In this document: positions 1 through 6,458 of the stretch, piece by piece
How the letters are laid out: each line of letters begins with the position of its first letter
How positions within the stretch are numbered: position 1 is the first letter of the stretch
Assembly: GCA_016788685.1 (NCBI GenBank)
Contig: JAEUSS010000460.1
Location: 1 to 9,354, forward strand
DNA length: 9,354 nucleotides
Direction of reading: 5' to 3'
Source: Prolixibacteraceae bacterium
GTDB lineage: Bacteria > Bacteroidota > Bacteroidia > Bacteroidales > Prolixibacteraceae
Made by a program: the position numbers and the translations under genes
Notes under the pieces: model-generated
The model's input: only the letters and a program-made list of their open reading frames with translations
Told to the model about the DNA's origin: nothing
The model's database searches: none

Positions 1-196
1 AGATTCCGCCGGTAGTAACTACTTTGTCGCCTTTTTCAAGGTTGTTGCGGAAAGCTGCAAGCTCTTTCTGTCTTTTCATCTGAGGGCGGATCATGAAAAA
101 ATAGAATACTACAATGATCAGTACCAGGGGGAGAAAGGTCATGATCGGATTGGGTTCAGCACCTTGTGCCGGTTGTGCCATTAATAAATAATTCAT
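1..196 (-). CDS. yajC: Preprotein translocase subunit YajC (partial, C-terminus outside window)
   Basis: This is the N-terminal 65 codons of YajC, the small single-pass inner-membrane protein that associates with SecDF and SecYEG in protein export. The reading frame starts at an ATG at 196 ([12 protein letters not shown]...). It has one hydrophobic segment at about residues 19-36, followed by the conserved cytoplasmic RPQMKRQKE stretch (37-45) and the DKVVTTGGI motif (57-65) typical of the family. The gene runs off the left edge, so the C-terminal part is not seen. A second in-frame ATG at 181 is a possible alternative start; neither start has a clear Shine-Dalgarno sequence. It lies 18 bases downstream of the DUF1573 gene on the same strand and is probably co-transcribed with it and nusB. 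The identification is based on the motifs and on a gene order common in Bacteroidota. Confidence 0.9.
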   Translation of the reverse strand, partial: MNYLLMAQPAQGAEPNPIMTFLPLVLIIVVFYFFMIRPQMKRQKELAAFRNNLEKGDKVVTTGGI

Positions 197-214
197 GTGT
201 AATGTATATTTAAT

Positions 215-691
215 TTAACTGTATAGCTCTATTAGCTCGTTCGTAACATTTGCCCTGATGAAAAGCTGCATTTTCGGTTGTTCGGCATTCGAAAACAGGG
301 TGATTGTTTTTAGCTGTTTTCCCACTTCTCCGGCCGTATTGTAAATCACCTCAATTTGCCCTTCTTCTCCGGGTTCGATGCTTTTATCCGGAATAATAAC
401 TTCGGTACATCCGCATCCTGAATCCACTTCGGTTATCGTCAGCGTTTTTGTCCCTCCGTTCCTGAAAATAAAGGTGAAAGATACAACCTCTCCGGCTTTA
501 AGCGAACCAAAATTATGGATTTCTTCGGAAAAGACAAATTTAGCAACACCTGATTCATCGGATTGACTGGCAGGTTGTGCTTTTTTTGTTCCGGAGTTGC
601 ACGAACCCAGAAAAACGGCCAACAAAACCAGGATAACGATTGTTGAATTTAATCCGGATGTCAGCGCCTGAAATCTTGAAGAGCTTTTCAT
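215..691 (-). CDS. DUF1573 domain lipoprotein
   Basis: This 158-residue protein begins with a lipoprotein signal: a hydrophobic stretch at about residues 17-28 ends in the lipobox LGSC, so Cys31 is the predicted lipidated residue. A low-complexity linker (about 32-48) leads to a DUF1573 domain (about 50-150). Diagnostic features are the FG..K.GE......F.F.N start, the GCGCT motif (residues 92-96) and the EPGE...I.V.YNT segment. DUF1573 is an immunoglobulin-like beta-sandwich domain of unknown biochemical function, abundant in Bacteroidota envelope proteins. The start codon overlaps the nusB stop by four bases (ATGA), which suggests translational coupling, and yajC follows 18 bases later. The position between nusB and yajC is a recurrent Bacteroidota arrangement. 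The function is not known. Confidence 0.88.
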   Translation of the reverse strand: MKSSSRFQALTSGLNSTIVILVLLAVFLGSCNSGTKKAQPASQSDESGVAKFVFSEEIHNFGSLKAGEVVSFTFIFRNGGTKTLTITEVDSGCGCTEVIIPDKSIEPGEEGQIEVIYNTAGEVGKQLKTITLFSNAEQPKMQLFIRANVTNELIELYS

Positions 692-1647
692 TCGTTACCT
701 TCTTCGCCAATTAATCCGCGGCCAGCCTTTAGGATTTTATTTTCTTTCTTCAAATCTTTCAGGGTCTTGTCGAGTATCCCGTTGATGAAGTTCCGGCTTT
801 TTTCGGTACTGTAATATTTGGAAAGCTCGATGTATTCATTCATCGTCACTTTGGTTGGTATCGAAGGGAAATAAAGGAATTCGCACAAAGCCAGCTCAAG
901 AATCAGGTTGTCAATGAATGCAATACGTTCAATGTCCCAATTGAGGGTGTGTTGTTTAATCATGTCCACGTTTTCGGAGTGGTTCAGTACCACTTTCCGG
1001 TACAGGTCTTTGGTAAACTGGAGGTCTTCGTCGTCCTTGAACATTGGAAGCAAGGCTTGGGTATCGTCGCTGAATTCCTTGAATTTTTTGAAGGTTTTCA
1101 GGATCATGCTTACCACAAAGTCGAGGTCGTCATTCCAGTATATGCTCTGTTCTTCGAGCAACGACTCAATTTCTTCGTTGTCCAGAATCACGTATTTAAA
1201 GATATCTTCAACCAGTTTGCGGTCGTCGGCATAGCTGTTTTCTCCGGCAGCCATGTATTCTTTGTAGAAATCCTGTTCAATCAGCAAAAGGTATAGCCGG
1301 CGGACAAGTTCCTGTTCATCGTTCCAGGTCAGTTTGGACGATTCGAGGTATTTGTTAAGCGGGAGGTTTGTTTTTAGCTGGCGGATGAGGCGGTTGTTGA
1401 TGAACCGGGTGTTGGGAGCAAGGTCCGCGCTGGTCGGGCGGTGCTTTTTGCGGCCCAAATCAATTCGGTCTTCCGCAAACTTTTCAATCTCAATGACAAG
1501 AGCCATCAGGTAATGATACAGATCGTATGTTTTCTGTAAACTGAAAAAAAGTTCCTTTTCAGTGTTGTTGATCGATGTCTCAGGAGATGTAAAGAACGCG
1601 TACAATATTTGCAATACTTTGATCCGGATTATTCTTCTGCTAATCAT
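688..1647 (-). CDS. nusB: Transcription antitermination factor NusB (long Bacteroidota form)
   Basis: NusB pairs with NusE (ribosomal protein S10) on boxA RNA to prevent premature termination in rRNA operons. The protein has 319 residues against about 140 in E. coli, the usual size difference for Bacteroidota. The recognisable NusB core is C-terminal, about residues 205-305: NWDIERIAFIDNLILELAL (236-254), the KVTMNEYIELSKYYSTEKS block (266-284), and FINGILDK (287-294). The N-terminus (MISRRIIRIKVLQILYAF) resembles the start of a canonical NusB helix, so the middle, about residues 25-200, is a large charged helical insertion of unknown role. The ATG at 1647 lies 24-31 bases downstream of a promoter-like TAACTTTG box. 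The gene leads an operon with the DUF1573 gene (four-base overlap) and yajC. Confidence 0.92.
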   Translation of the reverse strand: MISRRIIRIKVLQILYAFFTSPETSINNTEKELFFSLQKTYDLYHYLMALVIEIEKFAEDRIDLGRKKHRPTSADLAPNTRFINNRLIRQLKTNLPLNKYLESSKLTWNDEQELVRRLYLLLIEQDFYKEYMAAGENSYADDRKLVEDIFKYVILDNEEIESLLEEQSIYWNDDLDFVVSMILKTFKKFKEFSDDTQALLPMFKDDEDLQFTKDLYRKVVLNHSENVDMIKQHTLNWDIERIAFIDNLILELALCEFLYFPSIPTKVTMNEYIELSKYYSTEKSRNFINGILDKTLKDLKKENKILKAGRGLIGEEGNE

Positions 1648-1677
1648 TGTCTTAGAACCAGTTTATATATGGGGTGG

Positions 1678-1707
1678 CAAAGTTAGAATTTTTTCTTAAA
1701 CCACTTG
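1678..1707 (-). promoter_or_regulatory. Putative Bacteroidota-type promoter of the nusB operon
   Basis: On the minus strand, TAACTTTG (1685 to 1678) matches the Bacteroidota -7 consensus TAnnTTTG at every fixed position and sits about 30 bases upstream of the nusB ATG. The -33 region, about 18-20 bases further upstream, has no clear TTTG, so this half is weak. The distance gives a short leader of about 20-25 bases. It is the only good promoter candidate in the 192-base gap between the rhomboid gene and nusB. I saw no convincing terminator hairpin for the upstream rhomboid gene in that gap, so some read-through is possible. Confidence 0.55.
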
Positions 1708-1839
1708 CCGGCGAACACAAAAAATGGGACGGAAGGAGAGTCTTTGACCTCACAGGCAGTTTAATTCCTTCGGTTTTATCCGTTTTTCTGTTCTGAAATT
1801 CAATATTAATCCGATACCGTTTTCTTTTCCTGTTGAGTG

Positions 1840-2556
1840 TTACATATCTGTGAGGTTTCGGTCTTCGGGCGTTATTTCTTCGTTAAATTCTTCTTCCGAA
1901 AACTCTTCATCATCCTCTTCCGGCTCATTTTCCCAGCTCGAAACCGGGCGGGCCGGTCCCTGGCGGCGGTAATAATAGGCAAGCAGCAACCCGCTGGCAG
2001 AGCCCCACAGGTGGCTTTCCCACGATATTCCGGGGATAATCGGGAAAATACCCCAGAACATGCTTCCGTAGAGGAACACCACGATAATGCCAATGGTAAG
2101 CAAATTGGCATCTTTCCGGAAAATTCCGCTGAAAAAGAGGAAGGATGCCAATCCGTAAACAATGCCGCTGGCTCCGATGTGCCACGATTCACGTCCGCCA
2201 AGCCAGACACAGATCCCTGAAAGGATATAAATCAGGAAAAAAATGCGGTAGGCCAGCTTGCGGTAAAAATAAAGGAGGGCAAATAACAGGATCAGGAACG
2301 GAACGGAGTTGGACAACAGATGGTCGTAACTGCCGTGGATAAACGGAGACAGGATGATTCCAGGCAATCCTTTGATAGTCAGTGGAAGGATGCCTAAAGA
2401 AGTCAGGTCGAGATTCAGAACGTTCTCGGCCACTTTCACCAGCCAAAACAAACCCACGATCAGTACCGGTATCAAAAGACTGTATTTGAAAATCTTTTTC
2501 TCGGTGTCTTTATCGAAAGGCTCGTGGTTTCTGGGGTAATAATTAAAAACGGGCAT
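1840..2556 (-). CDS. Rhomboid family intramembrane serine protease
   Basis: This is a 238-residue polytopic membrane protein with about six hydrophobic segments. The rhomboid signature is complete: HGSYDHLLSN (74-83) supplies the HxxxN element of the second helix, GASG (128-131) carries the catalytic Ser130, and SHLWGSASG (181-189) carries the catalytic His182. Rhomboids cleave transmembrane helices of substrate proteins within the bilayer; the substrate here cannot be deduced. The tail beyond the last helix (about 207-238) is strongly acidic, with many Glu and Asp, and is not part of the catalytic core. The ATG follows the stop codon of the threonine aldolase gene with no intervening base (TAGATG), so translation is probably coupled through reinitiation. 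Confidence 0.92.
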   Translation of the reverse strand: MPVFNYYPRNHEPFDKDTEKKIFKYSLLIPVLIVGLFWLVKVAENVLNLDLTSLGILPLTIKGLPGIILSPFIHGSYDHLLSNSVPFLILLFALLYFYRKLAYRIFFLIYILSGICVWLGGRESWHIGASGIVYGLASFLFFSGIFRKDANLLTIGIIVVFLYGSMFWGIFPIIPGISWESHLWGSASGLLLAYYYRRQGPARPVSSWENEPEEDDEEFSEEEFNEEITPEDRNLTDM

Positions 2557-3579
2557 CTAAACCATTGATTTGATCAAAGCTGTGAAATTATAGATGTCTT
2601 CTTCCCGCGTGTCAAACGATGTCATCCAGCGTACTTCCGACCGGTGCTCGTCCCACAGGTAAAAGAAATATTTTTCCTGAAGCCGGGGGATGATTTCAGG
2701 AGGAACAATGGCAAAAACTCCGTTGGCCTCGACCTCCTGCGTGAGCTGAATGGCGGGTATCCGGCGTATTTCCTGTTCGAGCAGTCTGGCCATCCGGTTG
2801 GAGTGGGAAGCATTTCGTTTCCACAGTTCGTTGGAGAAATAAGCCAGAAACTGAGCGCTTACAAACCGCATTTTCGAGTACAATTGCATGCTTTGTTTGC
2901 GGATGTACTTGGCGTTTTTCGATAGTTCTGGATTGAAAAACAGCACCGCTTCGCCCTGCATCATCCCGTTTTTGGTGCCGCCAAACGACAGCACGTCAAT
3001 GCCGGCGTCAACCGTAAATGCACGGAAAGGCAGGTCGAGGGCCACGGCTGCATTGGCCAGGCGTGCACCATCCATGTGCACAAAAAGTCCGTATTGGTGA
3101 GCCAGCGAGGTGATGGCTTTGATTTCATCGATGGAATATACGGTTCCGAGCTCGGTAACCTGCGAAATAGAAATGACTTTGGGTTGCGAATGGTGTTCAA
3201 AGTCAAAGCCATGCAGGTATTTGGCGATGCCTTGCGGAGTGATTTTTCCCCGGTTGGTTTCGACCGGGAGCAGTTTGCTGCCGGTAAATTTCTCCGGGGC
3301 ACCGCATTCGTCTACCTGAATGTGAGCCGTTTCGGAGCAGATTACCGAATGAAACGAATGCGTCAGCGTTGAAAGGGCCAGCACGTTGGCTCCGGTTCCG
3401 TTAAACACAAAGTACACGTCAGTTTCGTCACCAAATTCCTTCCTGAACCGGTCGACTGCCATTCCGGTCAGCTGGTCGCCACCGTAACCAACGGCATGTC
3501 CTTCATTGGCAGCTGACAGGGCAGCTAAAATTTCCGGGTGAATCCCCGAATTATTATCGCTTGCAAAGCCTCGTTTCAT
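2557..3579 (-). CDS. ltaE: Low-specificity L-threonine aldolase (PLP enzyme)
   Basis: This PLP-dependent fold type I enzyme should cleave L-threonine or allo-threonine to glycine and acetaldehyde in the cytoplasm. The 340-residue length is normal for the family. Visible landmarks are the N-terminal FASDNNSGIHPE (5-16), GYGGDQLT near residue 35, FNGTGAN (59-65) for phosphate binding, and ETAHI (83-87), whose His86 is expected to stack on the cofactor. HMDGAR (168-173) gives Asp170 for the pyridine nitrogen, and SFGGTKNG (198-205) gives Lys203 as the Schiff-base lysine. The sequence resembles the Pseudomonas-type low-specificity aldolases. It precedes the rhomboid gene without a gap and is transcribed divergently from the GPP34 gene. 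The link with a rhomboid protease looks positional only. Stereospecificity cannot be read from the sequence. Confidence 0.9.
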   Translation of the reverse strand: MKRGFASDNNSGIHPEILAALSAANEGHAVGYGGDQLTGMAVDRFRKEFGDETDVYFVFNGTGANVLALSTLTHSFHSVICSETAHIQVDECGAPEKFTGSKLLPVETNRGKITPQGIAKYLHGFDFEHHSQPKVISISQVTELGTVYSIDEIKAITSLAHQYGLFVHMDGARLANAAVALDLPFRAFTVDAGIDVLSFGGTKNGMMQGEAVLFFNPELSKNAKYIRKQSMQLYSKMRFVSAQFLAYFSNELWKRNASHSNRMARLLEQEIRRIPAIQLTQEVEANGVFAIVPPEIIPRLQEKYFFYLWDEHRSEVRWMTSFDTREEDIYNFTALIKSMV

Positions 3580-3651
3580 AGATGATTTGTTGTATTTTTA
3601 GGATAGATTATTTGATGATATAAATGAACTCAAAAAATCAAATCAAACAAA
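3580..3651. promoter_or_regulatory. Divergent promoter region between ltaE and the GPP34 gene
   Basis: This AT-rich 72-base gap must carry the start signals for two divergent transcripts. On the plus strand a TTTG (3586-3589) is followed about 17 bases later by a sequence ending in TTTG (ATTATTTG, 3607-3614), a partial match to the -33/-7 Bacteroidota pair. On the minus strand no candidate is better than half-matching. Individual boxes are therefore uncertain, and the call rests mainly on gene orientation. Confidence 0.35.
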
Positions 3652-4299
3652 ATGGATAAGTCATTAAAATTGAGCGAAAAGTTGTTCTGTTTGGCTGTAA
3701 ATCCCAAGAATGGCGGTATTTTGCTGAGTTCGGCCTCTGTTTTGAGCATGACTCTGACCGGTTCAGTGTTTGTTGAAATGATTGAAAAAGAGTTAATCTC
3801 GATTGAAAAAGGAGTTGTCCGTATTCAAAACTCAGCTGCCTGCGATGATGAAATTCATGAGTTTTTTCTGAACCGGATCCGGCTTCGCGCTAAAAACCGG
3901 AAGATGAGGAACTGGATTTCTTATTTTAGTGTCAGGGGAAGAAAAATACAGCGATTGTTTATCCGTAGCCTGGTTCGTAAACATGTTTTGCGAACTGAAG
4001 AAAAACGAATTTTGTTTATTCCGTACGAAAAAGTTTATCTGACGGATCAGGAGTTGGTTGAAAACATCAGGAAAGGAATGGAAAGTACCATGCTGGGGCG
4101 CGGAAATGCTTCGGATGATGCGCTGATTTTAGCCGTGATGGTTGCTAAATCCAACTTGCTGCCTCGGGTTTTTCCGGATCGGGCCCGCCGTAAAGAAGCA
4201 AACCTGTTCCTGAAAAATCTTCCTGAAACGGATATTTCAAAAGCCGTTCAGGAAGCTATTGAAATGGCCAATGCCGCAATTTATGCGGCAATTTCCTGA
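3652..4299 (+). CDS. GOLPH3/VPS74 (GPP34) family protein
   Basis: This 215-residue soluble protein resembles the GPP34 domain best known from the eukaryotic Golgi proteins GOLPH3 and Vps74, which bind phosphatidylinositol-4-phosphate. The N-terminus LKLSEKLFCLAVNPKNG followed by LLSSASVLSMTLTGSVFVEM matches the family pattern (E.L.LLA....G......A..L...L.GA...EL). The middle (about 95-130) has the VRKHVLRTEEKRILFIP segment, and the C-terminal half has the DDALILAVMVAKSNLLPRVFP block (155-175). Bacterial members are mostly actinobacterial or scattered and their function is unknown, so lipid binding here would be extrapolation. There is no signal peptide or membrane helix. The photolyase gene starts 45 bases downstream on the same strand, so the two are probably co-transcribed. 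Confidence 0.8.
   Translation: MDKSLKLSEKLFCLAVNPKNGGILLSSASVLSMTLTGSVFVEMIEKELISIEKGVVRIQNSAACDDEIHEFFLNRIRLRAKNRKMRNWISYFSVRGRKIQRLFIRSLVRKHVLRTEEKRILFIPYEKVYLTDQELVENIRKGMESTMLGRGNASDDALILAVMVAKSNLLPRVFPDRARRKEANLFLKNLPETDISKAVQEAIEMANAAIYAAIS
4272..4290 (+). repeat. Perfect 7-bp inverted repeat at the 3' end of the GPP34 gene
   Basis: TGCCGCA (4272-4278) and TGCGGCA (4284-4290) form a GC-rich hairpin with a five-base loop, ending seven bases before the TGA stop at 4297-4299. Only a short ATTTCC follows, so it is not a proper intrinsic terminator. It could attenuate or stabilise the transcript between the GPP34 and photolyase genes. It could also be a by-product of the repeated Ala-Ala-Ile codons (NAAIYAAI). 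Confidence 0.3.
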
Positions 4300-4344
4300 C
4301 GAAAACCGGCACTGAATCTGATCTGTTCACAACGTATACCAAAC

Positions 4345-5643
4345 ATGGAAAAAGTAAATATATTCTGGTTTCGCCGCGATTTGCGCATCGATGATAATCA
4401 TGGCTTGTTTGAAGCTCTGAATGCCGGACTGCCGGTTGTTCCCGTTTTTATTTTCGATCCGGAGATTCTGGCAAATTTTCGCAATCCGAATGATGCCCGG
4501 CTGACGTTCATCCATCGCTGTTTGTCCGATCTTCACCGCGAATTCCGCAACTACAAAAGCGGATTACAGGTTTATTTTTCGTCTCCCGAGGTGGTTTTCG
4601 GTCAATTGTCGGCCAAGTTTCAGGTGCACAGTGTTTTTGCCAATGCCGATTACGAACCTGCTGCTGTTTCGCGCGACCGGAAGGTTGAAAAGATTCTTCA
4701 GGATAAGGGGATTTTCTTCAAAACGTATAAAGATCAGGTTATCTTTCATCAGAATGAGATCGTTAAAGCTGACGGATCGCCCTATACTGTTTTTACGCCG
4801 TACAGCAAGAAGTGGAAGGAGATGCTGGGTATACAGGATGTGCAGTTTTTTGAAAGTGAAAAGTTGTTGTTCATGCTGCAACATTTATCGTCTGATTATT
4901 TCCCTGAACTGAGTGAGGTTGGGTATCAGGAGCAGCATATAAACTTTCCGGCGAAGTCGGTTGATGCGGTTCTGATCGGAAGTTACGGGCAAACGCGCGA
5001 CTTTCCGGCGAAGAACGGTACCAGCCGGTTGGGAATTCACCTGCGTTTCGGGACCATTTCAATCCGGAAACTAACCCAGTTTGCACAAAAGCATTCCGAA
5101 GTTTTTCTGAACGAACTGATCTGGCGGAATTTTTATATGGACATTCTCTTTCATTTTCCGCATGTCGTCCAAAAGTCGTTTAAACCTGCTTATGATTTTA
5201 TTCCGTGGCTGAATAACGAGGCCGGGTTTAAACGCTGGTGCGAGGGGCAAACGGGTTATCCGCTGGTTGATGCGGGCATGCGCGAACTAAACGAAACAGG
5301 CTACATGCACAACCGGGTCCGCATGGTCGTTTCCAGTTTCCTGACTAAACATTTGCTCATCGACTGGCGCTGGGGTGAAGCGTATTTTGCCGAAAAACTG
5401 CTTGATTACGAGCTGGCTTCCAATAACGGCGGATGGCAGTGGGCGAGTGGTTCGGGTTGTGATGCCGCTCCCTATTTCCGGGTTTTTAGTCCCGAATTGC
5501 AGACGCGGAAATTTGATCCGGAGCTGGAATATGTTCGTAGGTGGGTTCCCGAATACGGAACGGCTGCCTATGCCGAACCAATTGTCGATCATTCTTTTGC
5601 ACGTGTGCGGGCTATTGAAACATACCGGAATGCGTTGAAATAA
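4345..5643 (+). CDS. phr: Deoxyribodipyrimidine photolyase (class I CPD photolyase)
   Basis: Photolyase uses FADH- and blue light to split cyclobutane pyrimidine dimers in DNA. The 432-residue protein has the N-terminal alpha/beta antenna-binding domain (NIFWFRRDLRIDDNHGL at 5-21; VVPVFIFDP at 31-39), a linker, and the helical FAD domain from about residue 225 (GTSRLGIHLRFGTIS). Key residues align with E. coli PhrB: Glu257 and Trp260 in NELIWR (E274/W277), and Asn323 and Met327 in MHNRVRM (N341/M345). The electron-transfer tryptophans are Trp288 (FIPW), Trp341 (IDW) and Trp364 (NNGGW). The family motifs TGYPLVDAGMREL and NNGGWQWASGSGCDAAPYFRVF are intact. These features favour a CPD photolyase over a 6-4 enzyme or a cryptochrome. 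The antenna chromophore cannot be told from the sequence. It probably shares a transcript with the GPP34 gene and ends at a bidirectional hairpin. Confidence 0.94.
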   Translation: MEKVNIFWFRRDLRIDDNHGLFEALNAGLPVVPVFIFDPEILANFRNPNDARLTFIHRCLSDLHREFRNYKSGLQVYFSSPEVVFGQLSAKFQVHSVFANADYEPAAVSRDRKVEKILQDKGIFFKTYKDQVIFHQNEIVKADGSPYTVFTPYSKKWKEMLGIQDVQFFESEKLLFMLQHLSSDYFPELSEVGYQEQHINFPAKSVDAVLIGSYGQTRDFPAKNGTSRLGIHLRFGTISIRKLTQFAQKHSEVFLNELIWRNFYMDILFHFPHVVQKSFKPAYDFIPWLNNEAGFKRWCEGQTGYPLVDAGMRELNETGYMHNRVRMVVSSFLTKHLLIDWRWGEAYFAEKLLDYELASNNGGWQWASGSGCDAAPYFRVFSPELQTRKFDPELEYVRRWVPEYGTAAYAEPIVDHSFARVRAIETYRNALK

Positions 5644-5671
5644 CCGAACATGACCCGATTGCCGGAGGAAT

Positions 5672-5706
5672 AAAAAACGCAGCAACCTTTCGGATGCCGC
5701 GTTTTC
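5672..5706. terminator. Bidirectional intrinsic terminator between phr and the glutathione peroxidase gene
   Basis: AAAACGC.GCA (5674-5684) pairs with TGC.GCGTTTT (5695-5705) with one A-C mismatch. A further CC/GG pair closes a TTTC loop. The stem is flanked by six A residues on the left and four T residues on the right. Read on the minus strand, the T-run after the hairpin has six T, so it should work best for the peroxidase transcript, whose stop lies about 36 bases upstream of it. For phr the stop is about 30 bases away. A shared terminator between convergent genes fits the layout. Confidence 0.75.
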
Positions 5707-5741
5707 AATTAACTGTGCTATAACCTTTAAATCCAGAAAGC

Positions 5742-6278
5742 CTACTTGGTAATCCAGCCGATAATTTTGGCATCATCGGGTTTAACTTTGGGGTCAATCA
5801 CATCGACCAGTTTCCCGTTCTCATCAATCAGGTATTTTTGGAAATTCCATTTCACTTCCGAATCCATCACCCCGTTTTTGCTTTTGCTGGTCAGCCACTG
5901 GTAAAGCGGATCCATGTCGTCGCCTTTTACCGATATTTTTGACATCATTTTAAAAGTGACCCCGTAGTTTCTTTCGCAGAACTCTGCAATTTCCTCATTC
6001 GTCCCGGGTTCCTGCTTCATAAAGTTGTTGGCCGGAAAGCCGATGATGGTAAATTTATCACCGCCATACTTTTCAAATAACTCTTCCAGTTGTTTGTATT
6101 GCGGAGTCAGTCCGCATTTGGATGCGGTATTGACAACCAAAACTTTTTTTCCTTTCAGGCCTGAAAGATCGAAATCGTTTCCGTCAATATCCTTAACCTT
6201 AAAATCGTAAAACGATTTTTGGCTGAAAGCTACTGTTGAGATGATAATCAGGCTGAGAATCAATATGGTCCTTTTCAT
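5742..6278 (-). CDS. Glutathione peroxidase family protein, exported, Cys type
   Basis: This thioredoxin-fold peroxidase reduces hydroperoxides. The ATG at 6278 is preferred because it begins a clear Sec signal peptide (MKRTILILSLIIISTVAFSQ, cleavage likely after about residue 18-20); a longer frame opening at 6314 would bury it. The mature part carries the family motifs NTASKCGLTPQY (50-61, peroxidatic Cys55, no selenocysteine), NNFMKQEPGTNEEI with Gln89, and KWNFQKYLI with Trp144 and Asn145, so the Cys-Gln-Trp-Asn tetrad is complete. The usual FPCNQF resolving cysteine is replaced by Ala83 (FPANNF). Cys101 (FCERNYGVTF) is the only other cysteine in the mature protein. Despite the family name, such bacterial enzymes usually take electrons from thioredoxin-like donors rather than glutathione. 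The location is probably periplasmic. It is divergent from dnaX and convergent with phr. Confidence 0.9.
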   Translation of the reverse strand: MKRTILILSLIIISTVAFSQKSFYDFKVKDIDGNDFDLSGLKGKKVLVVNTASKCGLTPQYKQLEELFEKYGGDKFTIIGFPANNFMKQEPGTNEEIAEFCERNYGVTFKMMSKISVKGDDMDPLYQWLTSKSKNGVMDSEVKWNFQKYLIDENGKLVDVIDPKVKPDDAKIIGWITK

Positions 6279-6342
6279 TGGTTCATGTTTGAATGGTAAC
6301 TGAAGATGAAACAACTCAGAGCGGTAAAAGTTTTGGCCAAGC

Positions 6343-6368
6343 TAAACTTAATATGTGCGTTTTATAAC
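6343..6368 (-). promoter_or_regulatory. Weak candidate promoter for the glutathione peroxidase gene
   Basis: On the minus strand TAAGTTTA (6350 to 6343) matches TAnnTTTG at all but the last fixed position and lies about 65 bases upstream of the chosen ATG. The expected -33 TTTG is not evident; GTTA at 6368-6365 is nearer than usual. The 180-base gap between the peroxidase and dnaX starts must contain both divergent promoters, and this is the best candidate for the leftward one. Confidence 0.3.
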
Positions 6369-6406
6369 TTGTCGGCGCTTTGTTTCGCCTGTTGATAAAT
6401 TTCGCC

Positions 6407-6436
6407 CTTGTCGTTAGGCCAGAATTTGTATATTTG
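6407..6436 (+). promoter_or_regulatory. Putative Bacteroidota-type promoter of dnaX
   Basis: TATATTTG (6429-6436) matches the -7 consensus TAnnTTTG perfectly. CTTG (6407-6410) lies 18 bases upstream as a -33-like element. The predicted start of transcription is just downstream, at about 6440-6445, giving a leader of about 15-20 bases before the ATG at 6459. This supports the ATG at 6459 over the TTG-initiated extension at 6408, which would overlap the promoter. Confidence 0.5.
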
Positions 6437-6458
6437 GTCGTTCAATCGAGAAGGTTTT

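Noticed and set aside
908..1296. Two overlapping plus-strand open frames opposite nusB
   Set aside because: Both are antisense to a well-supported nusB and mirror its codon bias; the translations show no family pattern.
1648..1839. Possible small gene or terminator between the rhomboid gene and nusB
   Set aside because: I found no open frame with a plausible start and no hairpin followed by a T-run. Only the nusB promoter-like box is supported.
1837..2220. Plus-strand open frame of 127 codons opposite the rhomboid gene
   Set aside because: It lies wholly antisense to a gene with a complete catalytic signature, and its translation is rich in Arg, Pro and Gly with no recognisable domain. It is a shadow frame.
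4943..5013. 14-bp direct repeat ACTTTCCGGCGAAG within phr, 57 bases apart and in frame
   Set aside because: The second copy encodes the conserved FPA.nGTSRL motif, the first lies in a variable linker, and the rest of the 57-base unit is not repeated. Chance is likely.
6279..6314. Longer glutathione peroxidase start at 6314
   Set aside because: The extra 12 residues would precede and mask a typical signal peptide that begins at the ATG at 6278.
6408..6458. Upstream TTG start for dnaX
   Set aside because: It would add 17 residues before the normal MENFIVSARKYRP start and would overlap a perfect TATATTTG promoter box.
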